Below are positions 23,676-35,519 of a stretch of DNA of 64,000 nt, piece after piece. Below the pieces are notes generated by a model. It searched no databases. It was not told where the DNA came from and saw nothing but the letters and a program-made list of their open reading frames with translations. The number at the start of each line of letters is the position of its first letter. The stretch's first letter is position 1. Made by a program: the position numbers and the translations under genes. Source of the DNA: Pogostemon cablin (Eukaryota; Streptophyta; Magnoliopsida; Lamiales; Lamiaceae); the NCBI GenBank assembly GCA_023678885.1, contig CM042955.1:34194088-34258087 (forward strand), read 5' to 3'.

Positions 23676-25180
23676 ATGCTCACTAGATCAAAGGTAGGAG
23701 AATTGGAACCTTACAATCCAGAGATTGGAGCATCGTTAAGGAAGAAGAAGTGAAAGAAGAAAAAGAATAAGAAAGTAGAACCAACTGAAGCTCTTAATTT
23801 AGGAGTTGAAGTTGACGAGCTGAACCCGCAAGCAACTGAAGCTGCAACCGAATTCAACTTGGAAGCAGAAGCAGTCAACATGGCAGCAAACCCTGATACA
23901 CTTGCCATCTGTGAAGTCTTTAAGAATAACGGAGGAGGCAATTCGGGGCTTTTAGGAGCAAGAGAGGCCGGAGCTGATTTTGACATACACCCTGCTCTTA
24001 TCAGTATGATTGAAAGGAGTCCCTTCTCTGGGGAACCTTTGAAGATCCTTAGCAACATCTGAATAAGTTTCTTGGGTATGTAAGTACACAAAAATATGCA
24101 GGAGCTCATGAAGATACGAGGAAGATCATTTTGTTTATGTTCTCACTGAATGAAAAAACGAGAGATTGGTACGATAATCTTAATGCTACTGAATGAGATA
24201 CCTGGGAGAAATTGGAAGTGAAATTCTTGGAGTGATACATGCCACCCTCAAAGGTGTTTAAGATCAAACAATTTGCTATCCATGGTAATAAGAAGTTTTA
24301 TGAGGCATGGGACAAATTCAAGGACATGCTTAAGAAGAGTCCGCAACATGGGCTATCTAAAGCTCAATACATCATTATTTTCTATAGTGGATTGGACTAT
24401 GATTCTCGAGTTTTACTAGATGCTACATCGAATGGAGCATTGCTTACAAAGTCATCCGCTGAGGCCGAAAAGCTCTTTGAGAATATTTCGATGAATTCAA
24501 GAGATTGGCCAACTGATAGAGTAAGAGGCACTTATATTCTTGGAAAGGTAGCGCAGGTTGAGCATACTATAGTTAAGTCAGGAAGAGACGATGAGATTGT
24601 CTCTAGTTTGACTAATATCAGCAAGCTACTGGAGTCTCAGCAAAAACAGATCACGGACCTATCTCAGCGAGTACCAATTATGCAGGATGTGTGCAATGAA
24701 GGAGCTAGCCAAGAGGATATGGAAGAGGCGAACTATGCCATGGGTCAAAGTATTCAAGGAACGAGGTTCCAAAATCAAGGAAATTGGAATTATCAAGGGA
24801 ACTACAATAATCGTGGTCCATCGAGTAATTATCAACAATCGAGGAGGCTAGAGTTTTTGTGGAGTAATCCAAATAATACGGTACAACCTCCTATTGGTGT
24901 TGATCCGGGTGCTAAAGTGGAAGAAGGGAAACCTGGTTAGGATACGGTGAACAGATACATGGCAAGGAATGATGCAAGAGTAGATCGTCTTGAGGCCAAG
25001 TTAGAAAAGAAGATTGATGCCAATCATGAAGATATGTCTAAACAAGTTAAAGACCTTACATTGTTGATGGGGGAGATGGCAGGAAACGTGAACAAATTGA
25101 CTCAAACTATTGAGAAGGGAAAGTTTTTATCTCAAAGTATTGAGAACCCAAAGTCTTGTCATGCCATCACATTGAGATAA
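23676..25180 (+). pseudogene. Gag of element B
   Basis: It starts at ATG 23676 (MLTRSKVGELEPYNPEI), has a stop within the first 30 codons and then runs to TGA near 24060. Homology continues in another frame from about 24066, with TGA at 24194-24196 and 24233-24235, through to the C-terminal linker. Gag core motifs are TRDWYDNLNATE and FYEAWDKFKDMLKK. The C-terminal part (24950-25180) is rich in charged heptads (VDRLEAKLEKKID), probably a coiled coil, and ends with the segment that precedes the motif cluster. At least one frameshift and four stops break it. Confidence 0.82.
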
Positions 25181-25229
25181 AAAACGTAGTATGAAGGTCC
25201 GATAAAGTCGACGAGTAAAAACAAAGGAG

Positions 25230-25480
25230 GCAGGAGCCTTGTTCGACCAGATCTAACCAGTTCGACCAGACCTGATGGTCGAACTGAGGTCAAACAACCT
25301 TCGGAAAAATAGAATTTTGATGCTTTATTTTCTATCCCATCGTTCGACCAGACCATCTTGGTCGAACGCTGGTCGAACAACAACTGGAGGGATATAAAAT
25401 CGCGATTCGAGTCATTGTTTGACCAAAGGCTATCTGTTCGACCAGACCTTGATGGTCGAACAGAGGTCAAACAACGTCGT
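25230..25480 (+). repeat. TTCGACCAGA / TGGTCGAAC cluster in the gag-protease linker of B
   Basis: At least eight copies of TTCGACCA or its complement occur in about 250 bases, the same motif as in the LTR of this element (20368-20480, 22244-22345) and in the post-pol region (29990-30390). Confidence 0.85.
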
Positions 25481-25559
25481 TCAGCGCCAGTTTCGATACC
25501 GAATGCTACACCTATTGTTTAGAACACCCCAGAGCCATCCCAAGAGCAGAATACCGAGC

Positions 25560-28500
25560 TTACAGTGGAAAGAAGTGGGAAAGAGTAAAAAGATTGAGAG
25601 CCGAGAAGGATAAGGCGGAGAAGATTGAGCGTGATGAATGGGGTATTCCAAAGAATAAGATACCTTCTCCGTTTTCCTTTCAGATAGTCAAAAGGGATTG
25701 GAAGAAAAGTTCAAGAGATTTTGGGATATTATGAACAAGATAAGCTTGAAAATTCCTTTCTCTGAAGCAATCATGGAGATGTCGTACTATGTCCAATTTT
25801 TGAAAGATATCATTTTGAAGAAGAGAAGCTTGAACGGGGTAGACACAGTGAATCTATCAGAAAACTGCAACTCGATCATTCAACGAAAGCTACCACAGAA
25901 GTTGAAAGATCCAGGGAGCTTCACTATCTTATGTGAGATTGGAAAGGGGCCGGCACGTAAAGCTTTATGTAATCTTGGAGCAAGCATCAAATTGATGCCC
26001 TTATCTATATTTAAGAAGCTAAGTATGGGGGAGCTCGCTCTCACAACAGTGGCTTTGCAATTGGCGAATATGTCTATGACCTTTTCGAAGGGTGTGATAG
26101 AGGATGTACTTGTCAAAGTGGACAAGCTCATCTTTCCTGTGGATTTTCTAGTGCTTGAGATGGAAGATGACAAGGATAATATACCCTTGATTTTAGGGAG
26201 ACCATTCCTTGCTACTGCTGGGGCTATGATTGATGTTCAAAAGGGTGAGCTTAGGCTATGGATGGATAAAGATGAAGTTCTATTTAACCTTGACAAAGCA
26301 ATGAAGATGCCAATGAAGACGCAGTGTCACAGCATCGATGTGGTGGAGGAGACTGTGAAGGAAGACATGTCCTTGATCCTTTCAAAGGATCCCTTGGAGA
26401 CATGCTTGATGGAGACTCTTACTTTTCCCACCACAGAGCTAGATGAGCTCTCCAATGAGGTATGTATTGATTTTCTTCAAAACCTACTTGCTTTGGGTGA
26501 TGACATGTTTGAATCAAAGAGGACCAAGTTTGAAGAGGTGAAGTGGACTAGAAAATACTTGCCTTTGGATAGAGAGAGCACTCCAAAAGAAAAAAAGAAG
26601 GAGGAGTTGAAACCACTGTCGGAGCACTTGAAGTACGCTTATTTAGGTGACAATGAATAATATCCGATAATTGTATCTTCTTTCCTTGATGATGACCAAC
26701 TTGAGAAGTTGTTAGATGTGCTTAGTAAGTATAAGTCTGCAATTGGTTGGTCTCTTGATGATTTGAAGGGTATTAGTCCATCATATTACATGCATAGAAT
26801 AAGATTTTTAGATGAAGCTAAGAGTAGCATTCAGAATCAGCGGAGGGTTAATCTCGTTATTCAAGAAGTGATTAGGAAGCAAATCCTAATGCGGCTAGAT
26901 GCAGGAATTATTTATCCAATTAGTGATAGTCCCCATGTGAGTCCACTGCATGTTGTAGCTACAAAGGGGGCATGACTATTGTGAAAGCCGATGATGGTGA
27001 GACTTTAGCCACTAAGATTCCTACGGGATGGCATGTGTGTATGAATTACAGGAAACTGAATGAAAATACATGCAAAGATCATTTTCCCCTTCCTTTCATG
27101 GATCAAATGCTTGATCGTCTTGCAGGATATGAGTTTTATTGTTTCTTGGATGGGTACTCGGGTTATAATCAAATCATGATTGCGCCCGAAGAACAGGAAA
27201 AGACAACTTTTACTTGCCCTTATGAAACTTTCGCTTTTAGGAAGATGCCTTTTGGATTGTGTAATGCACCTGCTACATTTCAGCGCTGCATGATGGCCAT
27301 ATTTGATGGATTGATAGAAAAGATTATGGAGGTGTTTATGGTGGATTATTTTTCTGTGTTTGGTTCCTTCTTTGATATTTGTTTATCTAACTTGTCCACT
27401 GTTTTGAAGAGATGTCAAGAAACTAATCTTGTCTTGAATTGGGAGAAATGCCACTTCATGGTGAGAGATGGGATTGTTCTTGGGCATCATGTTTCTGCCA
27501 AGGGATTGCAGGTGGATCGAGCAAAGGTGGTGGCCATTGAGAAGCTTCCACCACCTACCAATGAAAGAGAAGTGCGGTCCTTCCTTGGACACGCTGGTTT
27601 TTATAGAAGATTCATAAAAGACTTCTCGAAATACTCCAAGCCCTTATCTCATTTTCTTGAAAAGGATGTTCCTTTTATTTTTTATGAAGAATGTCTCGCA
27701 GCTTTTCAGGTTTTGAAGGAGGCGCTTATTACTGCACCTATCTTGAACACACTGGATTGGACTCAGCCATTTGTACTTATGTGTGATGCAAGTGACTTAG
27801 CACTTGGAGTGGTGCTTGGGCAGATGAGGGAGAAGAAGTTTTGCGCCATTTACTATGCGAGTAAAACTTTTGATGCAACACAAAAGAACTATACTGTTAC
27901 TGAAAAAGAAGTTTCTAGCTGTGGTGTATACATTCAATAAGTTTTGACAGTATTTTGTTGGCATGAAGACTATAGTATATACAGATCACTCCACGATCTG
28001 GTACTTGATGGAGAAAAAGGAAGCAAAGCCAAGGATCATTAGATGGATTCTTCTTCTACAAGAGTTTGATATGGGGATCCGGGATAAGAAAGGAACGGAA
28101 AATGTTTTGGCAGATCACCTATCAAGATTGGAGACAAGAGAGCATTGTGATGATTCTTTCAATTACATAGAAGAGATGTTCCCTGATGAGAAGATAATGG
28201 CAGTGTTTGCTGAAGGGGCGGAGAGAGCTTGTGTGGTAGCTGCTCAGGGAATGGATCCATGGTATGTTGATTATGTCAATTACATTTCCGTAGGTGAAAT
28301 TCCGAAAGATCTCAATAGGTATCAACTTGCTAAGTTTAAGAGAGATGTTGATACTTTCATATGGTATAATCCATTTGTCTACAATATTTATATGGATTTC
28401 AAAGTCCGTAGGTGTGTGCTTGAGATGGAGATGGAGAGAGTTCTTGAATTTTTCCATGCACATCCTAACGGGGGGCACTTCGGAGCTCAAAAGACAGCAG

Positions 28501-29532
28501 CTAAGGTACTTCAATCTGCTCTTTATTGGCCTACCTTGTTTAAAGACTGAGTCCTATGTGGCGACATGCGATAGATGTCAAAGGATGGGAAACATTAGTA
28601 GAAGAGATGAGATGCCACTTCAGCCGAGCATTGTTGTTGAGATCCTCGATGTATGGGGGATTGATTTTATGAGACCTTTTCCCCAATCTAATGGATTTCT
28701 CTACATCCTTTTAGCAGTGGATTATGTTTCTAAGTGAGTGGAAGCCATTCCCGCTCGTGTGAATGATTCAAGGACTATTTTGTCCTTCTTGAAGAAACAT
28801 ATCTTTGCCCGCTATAGAGTTCCTAGAGCACTAGTGAGTGATGGAGGGTCACACTTCGTCAACAAGCTTCTTGAAAAAGTTCTCACGGATTATGGTGTTA
28901 AGCATAGGATTACTACACCCTATCACCCTCAAGCGACTGGGCAAGCAGAGGTCACCAACCGACAAGTGAAGTAAATCTTGGAAAAGGTTATCGGAACCAA
29001 TAGGAAGGATTGGGCTATGAAGCTCGATGATGTGTTGTGGGGGTTCCGAACTACTTACAAGATGGTGCTTGACATGTCACCGTATCAAATAGTCTATGGG
29101 AAGCCGTGCCCCTTACCCATAGAAATTCAGCATAGAGCTTTTTGGGTATTGAGAAGCTTGAACTTGTCTCTTAAGGATCAAAAGGAGTTGAGGATAACTC
29201 ATATCAATCAATTGGATGAGTTCAAAAATTGAGCTTTCAAGAACTCGGATATCTATAAGGAAAGAATGAAGAAATTGCATGATTCGAAGATCTCCTACAA
29301 AGAGTTCAAGCAAGGTGATGAGGTATTACTTTTTAACTCTCGTTTGAAACTTTTCATAAAAAATTGAAATCAAAGTGGACGGGTCCGTTCATTATCTATA
29401 GAGTCTGTGAAGGGGGAGTTTTGAACTCATAGACAAAGATGGGGACATCATAGCGGCCAATGGGCATCGATTGAAGCATTACAAGTCGCCGGATGATGCT
29501 TGCGTCGTCTTTGATGATACCTTGCACTAAAT
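25560..29532 (+). pseudogene. Protease-RT-RNase H-integrase of element B
   Basis: Protease (about 25690-26660) reads CNLGASIKLM with Asn (25971-25973) where the catalytic Asp is expected; elements 1 and A have Asp. RT starts near 26700; a frameshift at about 26970 breaks it before NYRKLNENT. The RT core reads MVDYFSV (V-D-Y at 27341-27349) where the family has a second Asp, so it is inactive. RNase H ends around LADHLSRLE (28130). Integrase has HAHPNGGHFG...CDRC, then GIDFM, SDGGSHF and GQAEVTNR for the DDE triad, with stops at 28735-28737 (family has Trp) and 28972-28974, and further breaks to 29530. Intact copies of this polyprotein are about 1500 residues or more. Confidence 0.87.
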
Positions 29533-29540
29533 AGTTACTG

Positions 29541-29592
29541 TCGTGACTCTCCGACGTTAAACAAGAGCGCTTGTTGGGAGCTTTTCTTCCCG
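29541..29592 (+). promoter_or_regulatory. Conserved post-coding hairpin block (element B copy)
   Basis: The 18-base hairpin word CGTCGTGACTCTCCGACG is identical to that of element 1, followed by TTAAACAAGAGCGCTTG and a GGGAGC/TTCCC pair. It lies 12 bases or less after the end of pol homology. Confidence 0.65.
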
Positions 29593-29989
29593 TTTTAATG
29601 CTTTATTTTCATTAGTGTGAGTAAGAAATTTTTATATTTGACGTGCTTACTATTTGAAAATTACATCTCTTTGCAAACTTAGTTTCGACTATAGTTTCTA
29701 CTAAGTTTGGAGGGTGTGATGTACTTACCTCATCGAAGCACTAAGGGTATAATTTTTTCTTTGTAACGTTTGTTAGGGGAGTTAATTTTTTGCGGCATAT
29801 TGAAACTTTAACTGGTTTTAATGTGTCGATTTTTTACAATTTGCCTAATATTTAGTGGTGTTTTGTTTTGTGTGTCGTATGTGGAGTTATACATGGTTTT
29901 ATCAAGTCGAAAAGTGGTTCTCTAGCTTAAGTTTTGGCTATCTTGATACTTGATGTGTCCTATAGTTTAAGTATTGCAGGAAAAGATGA

Positions 29990-30440
29990 GAGAAGTACGA
30001 AGTTAGAGAATTCGGGTAGTTATTCGACCAAGAAGCTGTCGTTCGATCAAGTTGAGTGGTCGAACGCTGGTCGAACAAAATGTCCAAAAACTTACAGTAG
30101 CTCCGGTCGACCAGAACGTGTTGTTCGACCATGCTCGTCAAGTCGAATGCTGGTCGAACAAAATATCCAAAAACTTGCAGTAAGGTTGTTTGACCAGCAC
30201 ACTTTGTTCGACCAATTTCTTCAAGTCGAACGGTGGTCGAACAGAATAGGAGAGAACAGGGAGTCGATTTTACAGGTTGTTCGAACTCAAGCTACTGGTC
30301 AACCAAGATTTTGGTCAAACAAGTCACGTTTAAGTGCAGATTTGAATTGTTCGACCAAAAACCCTTCTTCGACCAAGTTGTTCAAGTCGAACAGGAATCA
30401 AAATCAAATTTAAAGGTCAGTTTTCCCCTTTTGTTCGATC
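29990..30440 (+). repeat. U3-like TTCGACCA cluster upstream of the third ORF of B
   Basis: This region repeats the LTR motif many times and also the longer LTR module TCGAACAAAATGTCCAAAAA (about 30069-30100 and 30151-30182), which matches LTR positions 20421-20452 and 22259-22290. It ends about 170 bases before the ATG of the third ORF. Confidence 0.82.
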
Positions 30441-30612
30441 AATTCCCGTCAACTTCTCTCGAGCACCCAATTCAAATTGTAAGTTCCTCTTCCCAAACTC
30501 TTCCCACACTCTAATCTTCTTCTCCACACATTTCCACATCTAAAAATTGGAGGATTCAAGTCCGAATTGGGGCTATTCTACTCAAATTCCTGGAGTATAT
30601 CACATGCACACC

Positions 30613-32651
30613 ATGGCCAACAAAGGTATGTTTTTCGAACTTCTATACCCGTGAATTGATGAGATTATGCTTAGGAATATTGGGTAAGTTGATTGAAGCA
30701 TGTAGTTTGTGGATTGAATTGTTGAATTTTTGGTGTTCGTGTTGGAATTTCACTTGAAATGGCATGATTCAATTTATGTTGCGTTGTTAAAATTTTGTGA
30801 AATTGCTGTTGCATATCATATGGGCTTGAGGTTAATTTTGAATTATATGTATGGGCTCATTGATTGAAGCATTGATGTTGTGTGATTGAATGAGGAAGAT
30901 GAGCATATTTTTGGTTTTGTTGAAGTTTATGTTGAAATTGGAGAGCATGATTGTGTGAAGTATTTTTAAAACTAAGGATTTTAATTATTCTTGATTGAAA
31001 GTGTTGAGTTATAGTTGTTATGATGATTAGATGAACACTTGAATTTGAGAGTGGTTTAGCACATGAGTTTGAAGTCTTGAGTAGGATTAATGTTAGTCTT
31101 AGGATTGGTATACCAGCTTTATCTCTTTTTATTGTGTATTGAAGTATAACTTTTGCAGGAAAAGAGATTGCTTCATCTTCGAAGAGGAAGGTGACCAAGT
31201 CTCCTAGGAAGGGTGATGGTGCCAAAAAGCTTAAACTGGATAAGAAGAGACCTTCTGATTATGGTATTAAGATCGCTAATTGGGAGGAGAAAAAGGAGTT
31301 GTGGGCAGCTATTGCGAGCAAGATCACAAGGACTCGCTACCAAGATGATGAAGCTATGGTTGCAATAAACATCATCAATGACATTCGTTGGATGTTCAAT
31401 CGAGTAGGTATAACTAGGTTTATGGAGATGAAGAGGGAGACATATTTCCATATAACTACTGAGGTTTTATGTTCGTTTAGTATTGAGCGTGGAGATTGCT
31501 ATCTTTCATATGGTATTCGGATGCAGATTGGTGGGCAAGAGTAGTTGATGCATGCCCGTGAGTTTAATGAGTTGATCGGTTATGATAATATGTCTGATGT
31601 GGAGCACGATGATTTCAAACCTGATAAGTTTTGGAGGTCTATCTCGGAGAGGCAACGAAGATACAATTCAAATGCTTCTAAGGTTGCTTTCATCCGCAAT
31701 CCCTTGATCGCTTATATGGACCGGATTTTGAGTAACACTCTGTTTGCTCGATCCAAGGGGAGTTGTATTCCGAAGGGTGAGCTGTATGTGCTTTGGTGTA
31801 TGCTTAATGGAGTTCGCTTCAATGTAGCGGCTTACTTTTTTCAGCAGCTTCATAAGTTTACTACCCATGGATTTCAGTGTATGAATATTGGAGGACTTAT
31901 TACTCTAATAGCCGAGTATTATAAGGTTGATTTGAGTAGGCATCGACCGATTCAAAGGGACCCAGACTTGATCTTATTGGCATGTGTGAGGATGGGATTG
32001 GTTCAGCGGATGGACGATGCTTGGATGTTCATCCATGGCAAGAACCCTATTTTGTTTAGATTTTCGTTGTCTATTGTTGATCTTACTATGATTCAGGTCA
32101 ATAGTAATTTATTGATGGATACCTCGGAGCATAGGGCGATCTCAAGGACTTGTTTGAAAGAAGGAGATTGGAGACTTCTTGTCGATATGCACTTACAGGG
32201 GATCCACATAGACGAGGACATGATTATGGTAGGAGATCCAGCCGACTTCAATGAGGGAGATCAGCCACCACCACCAGCTTTTGTCTATCCGGAGATGGAT
32301 TTGCCTCCGATGCAGCCACCACAGCTACAGGAGTATGAGTACTTTGAGCCACCACCACAGCAACAACAGGATTTTTGGCGAGCTCAGGATCAGTTCTATC
32401 GGGAGCAATTCTGATTAATGAATGAACAGTTCGCTACTCTCAATGCGAATCAGTAGGAGACGAATCGCCAGCTTGCCTTAGCTAACGCGAACTATGTTGC
32501 GCTCAATCTGAGGTATGATGCTATGGATAGAAGGATTGGAGAGGTGCAGGCTAGCAATCACCAGTTTGATAGGAAGTTGTATGAGCTACATAGGGATTTT
32601 GACCTATGGCGCATGGATGCTAGCGATGATGATGATGCTCCAGAAGAGTAG
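30613..32651 (+). pseudogene. Third ORF of element B (Athila ORF in env position), probably spliced
   Basis: Exon 1 is ATGGCCAACAAAG (30613-30625) followed by GTATGT. Exon 2 begins after TTTTGCAG at 31159 and continues the frame exactly (MANK-GKEIASSSKRK). The coding frame then runs to TAG 32649-32651, interrupted by stops at 31542-31544, 32412-32414 and 32454-32456. The product would be about 500 residues: a basic N-terminus (KRKVTKSPRK, possible nuclear signal), a globular middle (FNELIGYDNM, KFWRSISERQRRY, GGLITLIAEYY) resembling the putative plant transposon protein that follows pol in Athila elements, a Pro/Gln-rich segment, and a coiled-coil-like C-terminus. I see no signal peptide or membrane segment, so 'envelope' would be only a positional name. 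Confidence 0.75.
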
Positions 32652-34021
32652 AATGCACCAGATTTTTCTCTTTGTCTATTTCATCTCATCCCCCTTCTCT
32701 TTTTCACTTCACAGGTTGAGACTTGATGGTGGTATGGTTAGGGTTTATTTTTTAGATTCATGCGTGGGTGGTTTTTACTTGATATTGATGATGATATTTG
32801 GTGTTGGATTGATGGAGGATGGATACATTGATTGTTTTGGATTGTTTAGTGTTGATTTGTGTTATGCATTTGCACTTGTTTTGATGCATGTTGGTTTGTT
32901 AATGATGAGCATGTTCTATTTTTACTTGTAGTTCATGAAAAAATTGATGTTAATTGCATGCTTTAAAGAGTGCTTAGGATTTTATTATCCATGTGAGGAT
33001 TTGAGCCTATTGGTCATGCTATAAGCATGATAGTTTATTCTTGAGAGTCGTTTGTATACTAGTATTCTAGAACTTGGCTTGGAGTCTTATTTGAAATTTA
33101 TGATTGATAGATACTAGGAAATGATATTAGGCCATTATTGATAATTGAGCCACTTAGCCAAAAGTTATCCTACCTTTATGTGTATATCATTGGAAGTCCT
33201 GTTGAGCCTTAAAGCTTTTTCTTTGGCAAGCTTGTGATAAAAGCCTTTATTCCCTTTACATTAGCTTAAAATACCCTATTTACTAGTAGAGAGTTAAGGT
33301 GAATGGTGCTAAGTAATGAAATCGAAGAGGGAAAGAAAACTTTGCCAAGTGATGAGTTCAAAAAATTGTGGTTAAATTTTGTTTAGGGGTAGTGCCTGAT
33401 ACTGGTACCCCGACTGCTTAGAAGTGTAATGCCCGGAATTGGTACCCTTGTACTTTGAAAAAAGAAGATGTTGATTCCAAAGAAATGAAGGATCCGATGA
33501 ATCGCAAGGATCATGAGAATGATGATGGAGCAAGGAAATTAAGCTGTTTGATGAAAAGCAAAACTCCAAGGTAATTCTCTACTAGTGAATTAGTCATTTT
33601 TACCCAAATTCTCCTACCTTTACCAAAGAGCCAACATTACAACCCATAAGACAAGTCCTTTGTGATCCTAGAATTGAAACGATTATAGATGGATTTTTGA
33701 GACCCTTGTCAAGCTTATTGTTACGCGAGTATATGAATTAAATTTGAGTGTATATACTAACTCGTAAAGTGTACATCTTTTATACTTGAGAGAGAGAGCA
33801 AACACTTACCGGTGAGCTGATGACTTAGAACTCATAGAAGTATTGTGATTAATTGAAATTTTTGCATGAATGAAGGGTATGATGGATCTCATGTTTTGAT
33901 TTGATACAATTGCATGTGTTAGAATAGGTTGTGCTTGTTATAAGGATCTTGTGAATGACACTCTCTTTCCTTTGTTTTGAATTCGTTGCCTCAGGACGAG
34001 CAACATGTAAGTTTGGGGGTT
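32652..34021 (+). other. 3' non-coding tail, stem-loop and polypurine tract of B
   Basis: The tail holds the same ordered landmarks as element 1: a GTATTCTAGAACTTGGCT block at about 33060, the duplicated GTACC motif (33384-33411 and 33421-33447), a CTTTACCAAAGAGCCAACA block near 33620, the stem-loop GTTGCCTCAGGACGAGCAAC (33985-34004) and the purine tract GTTTGGGGGTT before the LTR at 34022. Confidence 0.75.
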
Positions 34022-34208
34022 TGTTGAGAGTGTAAATTTAGGTGTTTTGGGCTCGGATTTATGTGGAAATTGAGTACGATTTGGTCTATTATCAAGACGA
34101 ATTGGGTTGTTTATAGAAAATCCATGAATCAGAGACTACTGAGGCTTTTTGAGCATATTTATACAGGAAAACAGGTCTTAAGGGCTCAAAATTGAAAGAC
34201 ACGATTTT
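34022..34208 (+). repeat. Truncated 3' LTR of element B
   Basis: It matches 20159-20350 of the 5' LTR closely (start TGTTGAGAGTG, through AAAGACACGATTTT) and then stops; the next bases are gag of element A. About 1.47 kb of LTR is missing. Confidence 0.85.
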
Positions 34209-35460
34209 CGGAGACTTTTGAGTTACCGTCTGGACTGATCCAAATAGTACAGGCACAACAGTTTAGTGGTAATCCTTTAGAGAATCCTAGTGAGCATCTG
34301 CAGTTATTTGATGAGTATGTGAGGATGCAGAAGCATAGGAATGTTCCAGAGGATGCTATCAGAATGCGGCTTTTCTCATTCTCACTAACGGGGAAAGCCA
34401 AAGAGTGGTACAACAACCTTCCCGTAGGATGTTGTACTGCATGGGAGCAGTTGGCAGATAAGTTCTTGAATAAATACTTCCCTCCATCCAAGAGTTTTAA
34501 GGTGAAGCAAAATATCACACTGTTTAAACAAGGAGCCTTTGGAGAGTTTCTATAAGGCGTGCGAAAGGTTTAAGGAGCTGTTGCGTTGTGGTCAACATCA
34601 TGGATTTACAAAAGACACTTACTTAGACTTCTTCTATCAAGGCCTAAGAGGTGATTCAAGAGTATCGGTAGATGCGACAGCTGGTAGATCAGTCTTCAAA
34701 AAGTTAGCAGATGAAGCAGAGAGATCTTTGAGGAGATGACAGCTAACACATATGATTGGCCTATGGAGAGATCAGAAGAAGGAGCCGCTTTTGATAAAGT
34801 GGCAAAAATAGAAGTACAGGTCAACAACACTGAGATGTCAGAACTAAAGAGCCAACTCAGTGAGCTGCATAAGAAGATGGATCGCATCACACTAGGAAAT
34901 AGAGGAGATGAAGCTAGTATGAAAGGAGATGAAAATCAGATGGAGGATGCAAATTATGCTATGGGTCAGAGCTTGCAAGGGGATAACATGAATAGACAGA
35001 ATTTCAGGCCTAGTAGTCAGTAGTGGGGAAGGAATGATCAGGGAAACAATCGGCTTAATCAGCAAGGGGGTTACCAAGGAAATTTCAACTTCAACAATCA
35101 AAGAATAAAAGATAATCTGTCATATGCTAACCCGAGTAATGCAGTTGGGCCTCCTCCAGGAATTGATCCATCCCATAAGCCTGTTGAAGGAAAAACACCC
35201 ATGGATGATGAGATGAAACTGTGGATGAAGCAGCAAGGGGACCAGATGAACTTGATTGTTAAATTGATGGTGACTAATCAAGAGCAATCTAAAATCAAGC
35301 AGAAAGAGAATGAAAGAAAACATAAAGAAACTGATATTGCTCTTGGAAAATTACATGCTACAGTGGGGAGTTTGGAGCAACAAGGTAAGTTTCCATCTCA
35401 AACGGTGACGAATCATAAAGAACAAGTTATGGCTGTCACCCTGAGGAGTGGAAAGTAGTA
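34209..35460 (+). pseudogene. Gag of element A, after the element B insertion
   Basis: Athila gag resumes with FSGNPLENPSEHLQLFDEY and continues through KAKEWYNNLPVG and FYKACERFKELL. The frame changes near 34550 and back near 34720, and stops follow near 35021 and 35456. The last part (35201-35458) is charged and coiled-coil-like, ending VTLRSGK, the usual boundary before the gag-protease linker. About 100 or more codons are missing relative to gag of element B, lost with the 3' LTR of B. Confidence 0.82.
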
Positions 35461-35519
35461 TGAGAGCCCAAAAATGCCATCGGAACAGGCTGGAGTCAAA
35501 ATGGAGGTAAAAAATTAGA

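Larger units (their letters stand above)
20159..34208 (+). mobile_element. Element B: full-coding Athila-like element inserted in gag of A
   Basis: The 5' LTR starts at 20159. A matching but truncated 3' LTR starts at 34022 and stops at about 34208, where the gag of element A resumes. About 1.5 kb of the 3' LTR and part of the A gag were lost together, so no target duplication can be scored on the right. Internal order: primer-binding site, gag, PR, RT, RNase H, integrase, post-pol motif region, a third ORF, non-coding tail, polypurine tract. All reading frames are broken. Confidence 0.88.

Noticed and set aside
32515..32931. 138-codon hydrophobic frame after ORF3 of element B
   Set aside because: I considered it as a membrane part of an envelope-like protein. 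It overlaps the ORF3 end in another frame, is made of T-rich sequence and has no counterpart in elements 1 or A.
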